Shown here one piece after another: positions 54,934-63,743 of a stretch of 64,000 nucleotides of DNA. Every line of letters starts with the position of its first letter. Within the stretch, counting starts at the first letter, position 1. The notes under the pieces were generated by a model that was not told where the DNA came from, searched no databases, and worked only from the letters and a program-made list of their open reading frames with translations. The translations under genes and the position numbers were made by a program. Location: positions 167,565,315-167,629,314 of the forward strand of contig OV050030.1 of NCBI GenBank assembly GCA_920105625.2, read 5' to 3'. The DNA is from Clusia tigrina. Lineage: Eukaryota; Arthropoda; Insecta; Diptera; Clusiidae.

Positions 54934-54987
54934 TATAAAACCACATTTTGCACCAAATTTCAGCACAGTTAAACTTTATCAATCACA
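54934..54987 (+). promoter_or_regulatory. TATA box and initiator of the antisense gene
   Basis: TATAAAA at 54934-54940 and an initiator-like TTTCAGCACAGTT with its A at 54962. The TATA lies 28 bp upstream of that A, the usual spacing for RNA polymerase II. This predicts a 26-base 5' UTR before the ATG at 54988. The initiator match (TCAGCA against arthropod TCAKTY) is partial. Confidence 0.6.
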
Positions 54988-55374
54988 ATGGATACTACCC
55001 TAGGACAACTGATGCTGAATTTTAAACAGGTGACCAGAACCCTGATGGAGGAATCGGCAGCCCTGGTGCATCCTGCTTGCGCTGCCCTCAGCATCGAGGA
55101 GCAAAGACGCCTAACAGATCTCCCCCGCGGATCCTATACGCCTACCTACGCTATACTAAACAATCACCTCAGGGAAATTGACACCCAGAGGGACTACCCG
55201 GAGGCAGTGGACGCCTGTTGGAGGCTCCTCCTAACATCCCGAATCAACCCGGACGAACCAGGAGTTGAGAGCGTGCTCGGACAGCTTTTAGTCGTGCTGC
55301 ACCGGGCTCATGAGATGACCGTGCCCGGATTCCCCCCAGGGAATCCAATGCTAATTAAGAAATTTGTCCCTTAA
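54988..55374 (+). CDS. Antisense accessory gene of E2, 128 residues, unknown function
   Basis: An intact ORF on the plus strand, opposite to all other E2 genes, between pol and env. It starts MDTTLGQLMLNFKQV and ends IKKFVP. The protein is probably mostly helical and soluble: no signal peptide, membrane segment or zinc motif. It is rich in Leu, Pro and acidic residues, with a single Trp (ACWRLLL). Its codons are clearly more G/C-rich (for example GAG, CTG, GCC, CCG) than the A/T-rich sequence on both sides, a sign of a captured gene. It has its own TATA/initiator and AATAAA signals. E2 RT and env are broken but this frame is not. I do not recognise the family. Confidence 0.75.
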   Translation: MDTTLGQLMLNFKQVTRTLMEESAALVHPACAALSIEEQRRLTDLPRGSYTPTYAILNNHLREIDTQRDYPEAVDACWRLLLTSRINPDEPGVESVLGQLLVVLHRAHEMTVPGFPPGNPMLIKKFVP

Positions 55375-55377
55375 ATT

Positions 55378-55395
55378 AATAAAAACTAAATAAAA
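55378..55395 (+). terminator. Polyadenylation signals of the antisense gene
   Basis: AATAAA at 55378-55383, four bases after the TAA, with another AATAAA about 11 bases on and more AATAAA-like repeats to 55410. This gives the antisense unit a very short 3' UTR. Confidence 0.6.
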
Positions 55396-56415
55396 ATAAT
55401 AAAATAAAAACTTAAATATTAATTGACTACTTATTTTGCAATTTCCATTCACCGTAAGTATGCCTTCTCTCCCCTGATGCCCTTATGCTCCATCGCCTGG
55501 TCACAATGTCTATACCTTAAACTGCCGTACGTGTGTATGTATCCAACATACATACATACCCATTGCTCATAAACAATATACTCACTCTTTTTAAATACAC
55601 ATTTGCCCTTACATACATACGTTCACCTTAATGCCCCTACCCCTACGACTTGATGTATATCGTACTGATAAAACAATTAAAATATTACTGCTAAACATAT
55701 GCATGCAAACCACCATGGCTCATATCAAACTTACACGCTACACGCGCTCATACTTACTTATTGACATACAAACATATGTACATGGCACATGCGCTTGTCA
55801 TTATAGAGCATGCCAAAAATGTCAACGCATCATATTACCCGTGTACGTTATGGAAAAAAAATTCTCTACCGCATTCATTATACGGTTACATACATATATA
55901 TTTACTTCACCAACGGTGCCGGCGCTACTGCTTTCATTTCATTAACCGCCGTATGTATGTATGTTAAGTTTTATATTACTTACCCACGACTGTCTTACTA
56001 TTTTATTTTTTAAATACGGGTAATGAACCCGTTTATTATTGCAAATAAAAAATATTTTATACATTTTTTTTTTTAAATTATTTTCTCTACTGCCTTCATT
56101 CGGCAATAGTGTTTAATAAGCAGATTTTCATTACGTCAATTTTCCTGCCCGAGTTTAAGTGGCACACTTTTACTGGCATTGACTCTGAAAATCGGCGCTG
56201 TGTTATTGGATACACACACGTACTAGTTCATGTTATTATTCTTGTGTTTACACTTGTAAAACACTATTGACACAATTAGGTGTGTGGTCTAACGTGGAAT
56301 AATTTCAACAAATTATTATGTAGCTTTTTATTTATTTATTTATTTATTCATACTTGTATTAAAATTAAAATTTTAATACAATTAGACTTACAGCTATGAC
56401 ATCTATGGTCTTAAG
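55396..56415. other. E2 module, pol-proximal non-coding part
   Basis: About 1 kb with no supported gene. It has ACATACATAC-type microsatellite tracts (55545-55625 and 55740-55960), a (TTTA)n tract at 56328-56349 and T runs near 56065. Plus frames such as 55631-55945 are driven by these repeats. It separates the 3' end of the antisense gene from the 3' end of pol. Confidence 0.55.
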
Positions 56416-58049
56416 CTAGAGCTTTTTATTCTTGCCCTTAATCGTTACGACTGTTGTAACTGGGCTTCGGATCTCTGCTACCATATACGGACCTATCCAC
56501 ACAGGTGAGAATTTGTTTCTCCTAGCTTGATTCCTCATGAGTACCTGATCACCCACGTTCAAAACGACTGGGTTTAGTACCTTGTTATAGGCCTCCCTGG
56601 CTACTCGTGCGCTCGCTGTAGCTGATACTTTTGCACTTTATTCGGGTCATCAGCATTGTACACTGGCGCACATTTGCGCTTCAGATTTGCTGGCATGTTG
56701 AAATCAAACCCGTAGAACGTCCTGAACGGAGTTTGCCTTGTTGATACATGTACAGTATTATTGTGTACATGCATTGCAGTGGTTAACCATTGATCCCAAT
56801 TCGAGCCGTCTTCTTTGGCAAAACTGCGCAAGTACTCGGCCAGAGGTCGATGACTACGTTCCAATGAGCCATTCGCCTGTGGATGATATGGTGTTATGTG
56901 CAACTTCTTGATTCCCAGCATTTTACATGTTTCTGAGAACAGTTTCGATACAAAATTGGAACCATTGTCGGTTATCAAAACCTTAGGTATGTTGTACCGT
57001 GCTATTATTTCATCAAAGAATGCCTTGGCCACCGTACCTGCTTCAGCATCGGATATAGCCACGCACACCATATAATTTGAGAAATCATCTTGGAACGTGA
57101 ATATGTAGTTGTTTCCCGAAACTGTCTCAGGTAAAATACCTACAATATCCATATGAACCTTATCAAATGGTTGCTTTGGTGTATCAGTTAACACCATTGG
57201 CATCTTTGTTAGCCTTGAACTTTTGTTGGCCTGGCACTTTGGACAACTCTTTATATATTTTTTAATGTCCTTGAGCATACCTTTCCATCCGTATACTCGC
57301 CTAATTCTGTCATGGGTTTTCCAGAATCCCTGGTGTCCACCTAGAGGTGAATCATGGAAACCCTTTAACACAGCCTGGATATCCTTTATATCCTCCAGCC
57401 ATTCCACACTGCTGGCTCTTTGTTTGTGGGCATCTTCACCCGTCTTGCTAACATCTGTTGTAGCATCAACTTTATCCTTTTGCATTCTCTCGGCCTTCTC
57501 CTTATCTGACCGTGCTTTGGACCTCGTTTGCACTACTGATACCTTCTGTGCCTGCGGTACTCTGCTGAGTGCATCGGCATTCAGATTCTTTTTCCCAGGT
57601 TTGTATATGATTTCAAAATCATACTCAGACAGTTTGTGTCTGAACCTGGCTAGCCTAGACGTTTGGTCTTTCAAATTGGCTATGCCACTCAATGGCTGGT
57701 GATCAGTATATATCCTAAATGGGCGTCCTAGCAGATATGCTCTAAAATTCTTCGTAGCCCACACTATGACTAGAAATTCCTTCTCTATTGTGGAGTATCT
57801 CTTCTCCGTGTCGCTAAGCGCTCTGCTTGCGAATGCTATTGGTCGGTCATTACCGACTTCCCCTTGCGACAATACTGCCCCTAATGCTTCATTGCTAGCA
57901 TCAGTGGTCAACAAAAAAGTTTGCTCAAAGTCGGGGTATGCCAAAATTGGTGGCGAGCTAATTATCTCCTTTAGCCTCTCGAATGCTTGCTGACATCTCG
58001 CTGTCCATTCGAACTTTGCTTCTTTTCGTAGCAACTTATTAATGGGCAA
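56416..58049 (-). CDS. E2 pol, RNase H and integrase
   Basis: A 482-codon frame 58049-56601. RNase H: LTTDASNEALGAVLSQ, YSTIEKEFLVIVWA and YTDHQPLSGI. Integrase: SPLGGHQGFWKTHDRI and CPKCQ (zinc site), HMDIVGILP (Asp), LITDNGSNFVSK (Asp) and QANGSLERSHRPLAEYL (Glu), all catalytic residues present. After a frameshift near 56605 the tail continues (GDQVLMRNQARRNKFSPVWIGPY) to the stop at 56416-56418. HPQANGSLERSH is the usual gypsy-class wording. Confidence 0.85.
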
Positions 58050-58559
58050 AGCAAATGGGAAGCAACGAACTTCCTATAATAGTTCACTAGTCCTAGGAAT
58101 GCTTGCACTTCCTTTCTGTTTCTCGGAATCGCTAGATTTTTAACGCCTTTTAACCTTCTACGGGTCAGGCAGTGCTCCTGCCTCTGAGCAACGATGGCCT
58201 AAATAAACCACCTCTCTTCGCAAAAATTGACACTTCTCCGTGTTCAATTTCAAATTGTGTTCTCGTAATTTCTGGAGCACCTTCCACAAGCGTTGCGAAT
58301 GCTGCTGCAAGTTCTTCCCATAAATTACAATATCATCGAGATACACAAAACAATCTAACCCTTTTAAGCCTGTTAGCACATGGTTCATTAGCCGTTGGAA
58401 GGTAGCCGGTGCTCCAGTTAATCCAAACGGCATTCTATTAAACTCATAATGCCCTAAACCGGTGCTGAACGCGGTTTTCTGCTTATCTTTGGTATCCACC
58501 AGAACTTGGTGGTAGCCACTCACTAAATCAAGTGTAGAAAAATATCTACTATGCCCCAA
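58050..58559 (-). pseudogene. E2 pol, RT palm and thumb
   Basis: The frame 58559-58158 has HSRYFSTLDLVSGYHQVL (motif A Asp), FNRMPFGLTGAPATFQRLMN and FVYLDDIVIYG with YLDD at 58332-58343, then the thumb. It is split from its N-terminal part by a one-base shift near 58590 and from RNase H by breaks between 58050 and 58158, where the connection (EVQAFLGLVNYYRKFV) is still readable. Confidence 0.85.
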
Positions 58560-58576
58560 TTGATCCAGAATTTCCT

Positions 58577-58885
58577 CTATCCTTGGATTTGGAACACTTG
58601 CTTGATAGTGGCGTCGTTCAATTTCCTAAAATCGACGACCATTCTCCACTTCTTCTGACCCTGAGCACCTCCCTCCTTTGGCACCAAAACTATCGGTGAA
58701 TTCCAAGGCGAGATACTCGGTGAAATTATGTTATCCTTTAACATTCCTTCCACTTGCCTATTTACCTCATCTTTGTGAGCTTGCGGTAATCTGTACTGTT
58801 TCTGGTTTAATGGTGCTTGATCCACTCTAGTAGTTATTTCATGCTCTACCTCTGGTGTATATGTCAACTGGTCTCCTTCCAGCAA
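58577..58885 (-). pseudogene. E2 pol, RT fingers
   Basis: A 102-codon frame with YTPEVEHEITTRVDQAPLN, SPWNSPIVLVPKEGG and WRMVVDFRKLNDATI. It overlaps the end of the protease frame by 22 bp in another register, so a frameshift lies near 58870-58885. Confidence 0.8.
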
Positions 58886-59688
58886 AAATATGTCATAGAA
58901 TGACGCACAAATGGCTTCTCTTCTGAATTTACGCTTGGGTCTAACTTCAGTGATTCTAGCACTCTCTCCATTCTTTTTCTTATATCAACTTGTTTAATCT
59001 GATTTACAGATCTATAATTCGGTTCCTTAAAATTATCATAACTAGTGAACTTAGGCCTAAAATCCTTATCCATATAGTAGTCCTCTTCTGACGCATTTAG
59101 TACACAAGTGTACACTTTACCCTTATTAACGTGCGTTATGGTCTCTCCCATATATACGCCGTCCGCTAGCTGCTGCTTGTGCAAAACAACAGTCCTAAGT
59201 TTCGTGTTTACATGCATAGAAACTACTCTGGTTGACCTTGCGTTCACCACCTCTATACAATTCTTAACCTTATTCACGGTTCCTTCTTGCCATGACTTTA
59301 ATGGGAGAGTAAGGATTCTATTCTTATTATCATCATAAAATGATAACTGTTTTTCTAGCACATCCAGTATGGTGCGGCCCCAGAGATTGTCGCGGCCAAT
59401 TATCCCATCGGCGGGGATACCTTCCCTATCCAATTCAACTGCGTGCACTCTAAAACTCATTCCCTGAACTTTACTGTGCCCTATTTTAAGTGAACCCTGT
59501 GTTCTGATGCAACCTCCGAACGCTCCATTAAGCGTTCTTACATCTTTTGGGTTAACAACTAGTCCTTTCCGTAAAACACTAGATTTTACGAGGCTAGTAT
59601 CCGCCCCTGAATCTACCAAAAGCATTAGCTTTCCACTAGCTGCCTCCTTGCAGGTTATCTCGATGAAAGCATCTCCTACCCTGCTCAC
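58864..59688 (-). CDS. E2 pol, protease and linker
   Basis: A 274-codon open frame. Near residue 26 it has LMLLVDSGADTSLVKSSVL, an intact Asp-Ser-Gly-Ala retropepsin active site, then GAFGGCIRTQGSLKIG and IPADGIIGRDNLWG (the GR(D/N) end of the fold). About 130 residues of linker lead to RT. The open frame extends upstream toward the gag stop (59856) in the -1 frame relative to gag, which fits a -1 frameshift between gag and pol. Confidence 0.85.
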   Translation of the reverse strand: MSRVGDAFIEITCKEAASGKLMLLVDSGADTSLVKSSVLRKGLVVNPKDVRTLNGAFGGCIRTQGSLKIGHSKVQGMSFRVHAVELDREGIPADGIIGRDNLWGRTILDVLEKQLSFYDDNKNRILTLPLKSWQEGTVNKVKNCIEVVNARSTRVVSMHVNTKLRTVVLHKQQLADGVYMGETITHVNKGKVYTCVLNASEEDYYMDKDFRPKFTSYDNFKEPNYRSVNQIKQVDIRKRMERVLESLKLDPSVNSEEKPFVRHSMTYFCWKETS

Positions 59689-59855
59689 AACGAAACAACG
59701 CCCTTTTGACTCCCAAATGGACGCGTATCCACTTCCTAAGTCTTCGCGATATTGAAAAGCCTCTTGCTCCTCCTTCTCCTGGACTGTAGTTTCTACATTA
59801 CTAGTCCCACGTACTTCCGGCCTTATTATTACTTCCTTTCTTTTGGCTTTCCAGT

Positions 59856-62195
59856 CTATTGGCCTTGACTGGGCCGCTGGAAGTTTTCCTGGTTCCTTTG
59901 TTGGGATTGTCTATCCCTGCATTCCTCTGCCCGATGTCCCATTCGTCCACATGAGAAGCATCTCAATCCCTGTATGTTATTGCCTATCCTTGGTTCACTT
60001 CTAGAATCCCAACTTGGTCGCTGCTGACCACTCCCAGTTTTGAAAGGATTTCTTCCTTGGTTAATTCCTTCCGTTGACTTAACTCGGGGACTACTGAAGT
60101 TACCCCTGCTGTCCCTCAAGGGTGGAACCGGGCGCCTCGTAGCTGGCTGCCTTCTACTTTGACCCCATTTAGTGTCTACTTGGCACTGTCTACTTGCCTC
60201 ATGACCGTAAGTTTGGCACTCCATACAGTAGGGCGTGTTTTTTCGTGTAACGCATTCATCCCTTGTGTGCCCTGGCTTATCACAGAATGAGCAAATGGGT
60301 TTCCTTGGCTGGAACCTCCCAACCAGGAATTCCTGGTCTCTTTGTTGCGAAAATTGGCCCATCAATCTACCGACTCCACATCTGATTTGCTGCTGTACTG
60401 TTCCTACCTCTGCAGGAACATCAGTCCAGCAGATTCCACCTGTTGTCGTTCGCTGTTGTATTGCTGCTTCAGCTAAAGAGACCGCTTCCACTAGTTCTGT
60501 CATGCTCCTCGGCGTGAGAGTAAGAGTATAATTAGCTAAATCCCTATTTATCAGGCCTGCCTTGAACACAGAAATCATAGTCCGTTCTATTTGAGCCTTG
60601 TATGCTGCAACATTTTCTGGAAACTGCCTGTTGGCTTCCGTCTCACCAGCGCTCCCCAGAGACTGGAGCCTTCGTCCCCAGGCTCTCAATTCCTCCCCCG
60701 GTGTCTGAGTTGATGCCTGAATTTCACGAACGAGATAGTCATACGACTTTTGTTTTAAATACGTCCTATCCAAAAGTACATATAATTCTGCCAGGGTGCT
60801 TACTGAGCTATGCACCAGTAAATCAAACGCATCACCTGTGGTTCTTTGCCTAATACACTTTATTAAGTGTTCCCCGTCCGCTTCCGGAACACTCTGTTGC
60901 GCTAGCTCACAACCTTCTTTGAAGCGCCGGATCTCAGTTCTCAGATCATACAACTCGACTCCTGAGAACATGGGCACCAACTTCTCCACCGCATGAGCAA
61001 CTTCCAGAATGCCCATTTTATTCCTTTGTGTTTTCTCAATTGCTGGTAAAACCTTAGCCTTATTAATCTTTTTGATAGTTTCCAAATTCACTTCTCCCGG
61101 ATCTGAGAGGTAATTGGCCAGTGACGGACTCAAACTAATTAGTCTTCGATCGTTTGTTCGTACTGGCGAAATATTGTCCCCAGTATCGGGACTTTGCAGC
61201 ACTGTTACTGCTTCCGGCTCCTCTGGCGGATATCCCTGATTTTCGTTATTTATCGGGCTTCCCGGAGAAAAAGGCTCGACACCGACTTCAGATGCGCCAA
61301 ACAAAAATTCCGCTTGCATTTCTTCATTAAGTACTAATTTTGGCTTCACCATGCGGCTTATCCCTTCTGGTGTTAAATATTCCGGCCAACGTACTTCCGG
61401 AGGCATTGTCAATACTGTCTGCGTAAATCCAGCTGATGCTGATTTTGATCTCTCCCTATTCAGTGAGGTCCTATTGGTCGCCCGTCCTCTTTTCAATTCC
61501 GCACACTCCTTTTCCAACCGCGTTGCTGCTTCCTCTGTTTCCGTCAATCTCTGAGAAAGTTCCTTTACCCTTTTCTCAAGATACTCTTTTTGTGCTCTCA
61601 AATCTTCTGTTTTCTTATGAGAACTGAATAACTTTTCTTCTGTTCTTCTTTGGATTGCCGTAAAGGCTTGATCCGCTACTTCTAATGGTGACACAGCTCC
61701 TCCGGCATTCGCCTGCTTCCACAATTCCTGAGCTTCTTCCCTGCTCGTACTCGCTTCGAACTGGTCAACTATTTTCCCAGTAAACAGTTCCACCTCTGCC
61801 TGCATTGATTTCAATCTGTTCCTTACTTCCTCGTCTGGTGAAACGAAACTCACAATCTCTTGTCCTAGTCCCTCTAATTCAGAACTAAATGTATCTGCCC
61901 ATTCGTTGACCAGACTATTTATGTAGTCTGCGTAATTTTCAGCAAAATATTTTCCCTTGCCGTACTCAACTGCGTGAGGCAACAGAAGTCCGTGATTATT
62001 GTTGAACTCTCTCCCCAGATTTTGCAACTGTGTTATTCGCTTGCGGTAATACACGTCGTCCTTACGTAACCTGCCGTCTTTCTTAAAATTACGGACCAAT
62101 TTTTCAATCGCATCTCCAATTTGCTCCTGCATCAGCAGTAATCCTTGCGCTTCCTTCGTCATATCCCAAAAGCCAGACCAGATGGCGTATCCCAA
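59856..62195 (-). CDS. E2 gag, intact, 779 residues, coiled coil and three zinc knuckles
   Basis: Intact frame. A helical, charged N-terminal half includes a coiled coil (about 185-240, LEKRVKELSQRLTETEEAAT). A capsid-like core starts near 390 (MGILEVAHAVEKLVPMFSG...). Three CCHC knuckles lie at about 635-648 (CSFCDKPGHTRDEC), 657-671 (CMECQTYGHEASRQC, one residue longer) and 746-759 (CFSCGRMGHRAEEC). It is longer than typical insect gypsy gags (about 400-500), mainly through the N-terminal extension. It would package the RNA and form particles; the absence of breaks suggests a recent insertion. Confidence 0.9.
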   Translation of the reverse strand: MGYAIWSGFWDMTKEAQGLLLMQEQIGDAIEKLVRNFKKDGRLRKDDVYYRKRITQLQNLGREFNNNHGLLLPHAVEYGKGKYFAENYADYINSLVNEWADTFSSELEGLGQEIVSFVSPDEEVRNRLKSMQAEVELFTGKIVDQFEASTSREEAQELWKQANAGGAVSPLEVADQAFTAIQRRTEEKLFSSHKKTEDLRAQKEYLEKRVKELSQRLTETEEAATRLEKECAELKRGRATNRTSLNRERSKSASAGFTQTVLTMPPEVRWPEYLTPEGISRMVKPKLVLNEEMQAEFLFGASEVGVEPFSPGSPINNENQGYPPEEPEAVTVLQSPDTGDNISPVRTNDRRLISLSPSLANYLSDPGEVNLETIKKINKAKVLPAIEKTQRNKMGILEVAHAVEKLVPMFSGVELYDLRTEIRRFKEGCELAQQSVPEADGEHLIKCIRQRTTGDAFDLLVHSSVSTLAELYVLLDRTYLKQKSYDYLVREIQASTQTPGEELRAWGRRLQSLGSAGETEANRQFPENVAAYKAQIERTMISVFKAGLINRDLANYTLTLTPRSMTELVEAVSLAEAAIQQRTTTGGICWTDVPAEVGTVQQQIRCGVGRLMGQFSQQRDQEFLVGRFQPRKPICSFCDKPGHTRDECVTRKNTPYCMECQTYGHEASRQCQVDTKWGQSRRQPATRRPVPPLRDSRGNFSSPRVKSTEGINQGRNPFKTGSGQQRPSWDSRSEPRIGNNIQGLRCFSCGRMGHRAEECRDRQSQQRNQENFQRPSQGQ

Positions 62196-63183
62196 TTACA
62201 AATAAAAATCCAATAATTGTTAAAACTTGTTACAATATTTTATTGTGTCTTACTTAATTATAAATACAAATTTATTTTAAAAAAACATTCCACCGTAAAT
62301 TCTATCTTAATATTCTTTTAACTTCCATCATAAGTTCTATATTCTTGACTTCCGCACAGATACTCCTTGATTTCCTCTCACCATCTTTAATACTCCCAAA
62401 AATCCATAGGAAAGGCCATATGTTTGTAAAAACCGAAATTTGATTTACCGGCAAAAGTGTCTTGATTCATTCCCGGAAATTTGAATCCATATTTAAAAAT
62501 AAACCCGTAACGTATGCGCCACATAATAATAGCATTTAAATGTTTTCTTCAACATTGCTACGCAAATCGCAGTTTCCGAACTTCAAAAACTTTGATGCAA
62601 CAACACGTGTTGTCTGCACCTCTTCACCTAATACCCTAAACTCAATATGCCAAATATTTAAATCAATCTTTATTTTGATTTCAAAACAATATAAATTGAA
62701 TCGTATAAATGTCCCTACCGACAAACAAACACAAATCCCCTATCATAACCGTACGAACCCTATACCGTGGCACGTTCTTTCCGAACCAAACCAACCGGTA
62801 TACACAAGTTCGTAATTCAATAACGCAAAATCTGTGAATAAACAGACACGCTCCACATCCCCCGAGAATGCTGAAACAAAATGTTTTAAAAAGTATGAGC
62901 CTAATCTCAGTGGAACAACCCTATACAACCTGACCGTAAGTAGAAAGTTTTCTTATTAGATCGACCTATTGTCACCTAACCGCAGCGGCTAATCAGCCCC
63001 AATGCTGCTTCTTCTGCATGACCGGCGCAAAAGCGCCCACACGGCCACCGAAGAATCGTCGGCAAAATTTTCTTAAATACTAAGATGTCCTACTATAGAC
63101 ATACTCACCATTATTTTTCCCGATGACATCCTGCTCCTTTCAATATTGCAGTAAGATGTCCTATCCTACCGGCTGCGCCAAAA
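62196..63183 (-). promoter_or_regulatory. E2 leader with primer binding site and possible splice donor
   Basis: A 988-bp leader between the 5' LTR and gag. Primer site at 63161-63180 (minus: TGGCGCAGCCGGTAGGATAG), one base different from the tRNA-Ser complement I recall; it starts three bases from the LTR. A donor-like ATGGTGAGTATG on the minus strand has its GTGAGT at 63103-63108, suitable for a spliced env RNA. Otherwise A/T-rich; the frames 62540-62815 and 62743-62928 show no family features. Confidence 0.65.
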
Positions 63184-63689
63184 TGTTGGGGTCTTGTGTC
63201 CTTGTTTGACGGGTGACGTCCTGTCGCAGTTCTTTCGGGCGCGTGGTTGAAAAATCAAGAGCCCTAACGTACAATTCAAACACTATAACTTTTCAGTTTC
63301 AAAACACAAGAGAGATTTATTATTACGAAACCTAATATGTACTTATATACTATTTTTTAAACATCTATCTCAGTCTGTGAACTGACCTTTCTGGTGTTCC
63401 AGTTCTGCACCTGCTAATTGGTGTCAGTTGGTCAAGCCAACTGACCCACTTCAAAAGTGGCGACGATGCATTACGCTGCCCTCGTCGACTCGACTGCAGA
63501 ACTGTAATACCCTAAAAGCTTACATCATAATGTTGGACAGATCACATTGACTTAAAACACTTAGACCCTAGAAGTATGCCTTATCATAACACAGTTTTAG
63601 CACATGCTAATTCAAAATAGTGTGGCATCTATTAGGAGTCGGTGCTGTGAGTAAACTACACGTAAGTAGTTTGGTTCTAACTCACAACA
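63184..63689 (-). repeat. E2 5' LTR (506 bp)
   Basis: Partner of 51619-52120. It carries four extra bases near 63337-63340 and a few substitutions. In the minus sense it ends GACCCCAACA, followed by TTT and the primer site. Confidence 0.92.
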
Positions 63690-63743
63690 ACGCTGCTTTC
63701 GGCAATCTCAACGCCTGCGCCATGTAATCGCACATCTGATTTA
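63690..63743 (-). pseudogene. BEL-B protease, N-terminal fragment
   Basis: Between E2 and the mariner derivative the minus strand reads QMCDYMAQALRLPKAA, which joins in sense to ACSIEVNGVNGVG on the other side of E2 and matches the Pao-type protease after its Asp-Ser-Gly-Ser-Gln. This shows that E2 entered a single BEL-B copy. Confidence 0.75.

Larger units (their letters stand above)
51619..63689 (-). mobile_element. E2: 12.1-kb env-bearing Ty3/gypsy-class element with an antisense gene
   Basis: Two LTRs (TGTTGTGAG...CCCCAACA in the minus sense) bracket gag, pol, a 2.2-kb extra module and env. Target duplication ACGC at 51615-51618 and 63690-63693. The primer site is of tRNA-Ser type and the purine tract lies at 52121-52135. 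Pol order (protease, RT, RNase H, integrase) is Ty3/gypsy. LTR ends starting TGT separate it from E1. It is unusually long for the class, mainly because of the module between pol and env and the long leader. Confidence 0.92.

Noticed and set aside
55631..56013. Plus-strand frames up to 104 codons after the antisense gene
   Set aside because: Driven by ACATAC-type microsatellites; three overlapping frames are open at once, and there is no promoter or codon bias like that of the 54988 gene.
62540..62928. Frames of 60-90 codons on both strands in the E2 leader
   Set aside because: Open on both strands in A/T-rich sequence with no family features; better explained as untranslated leader.
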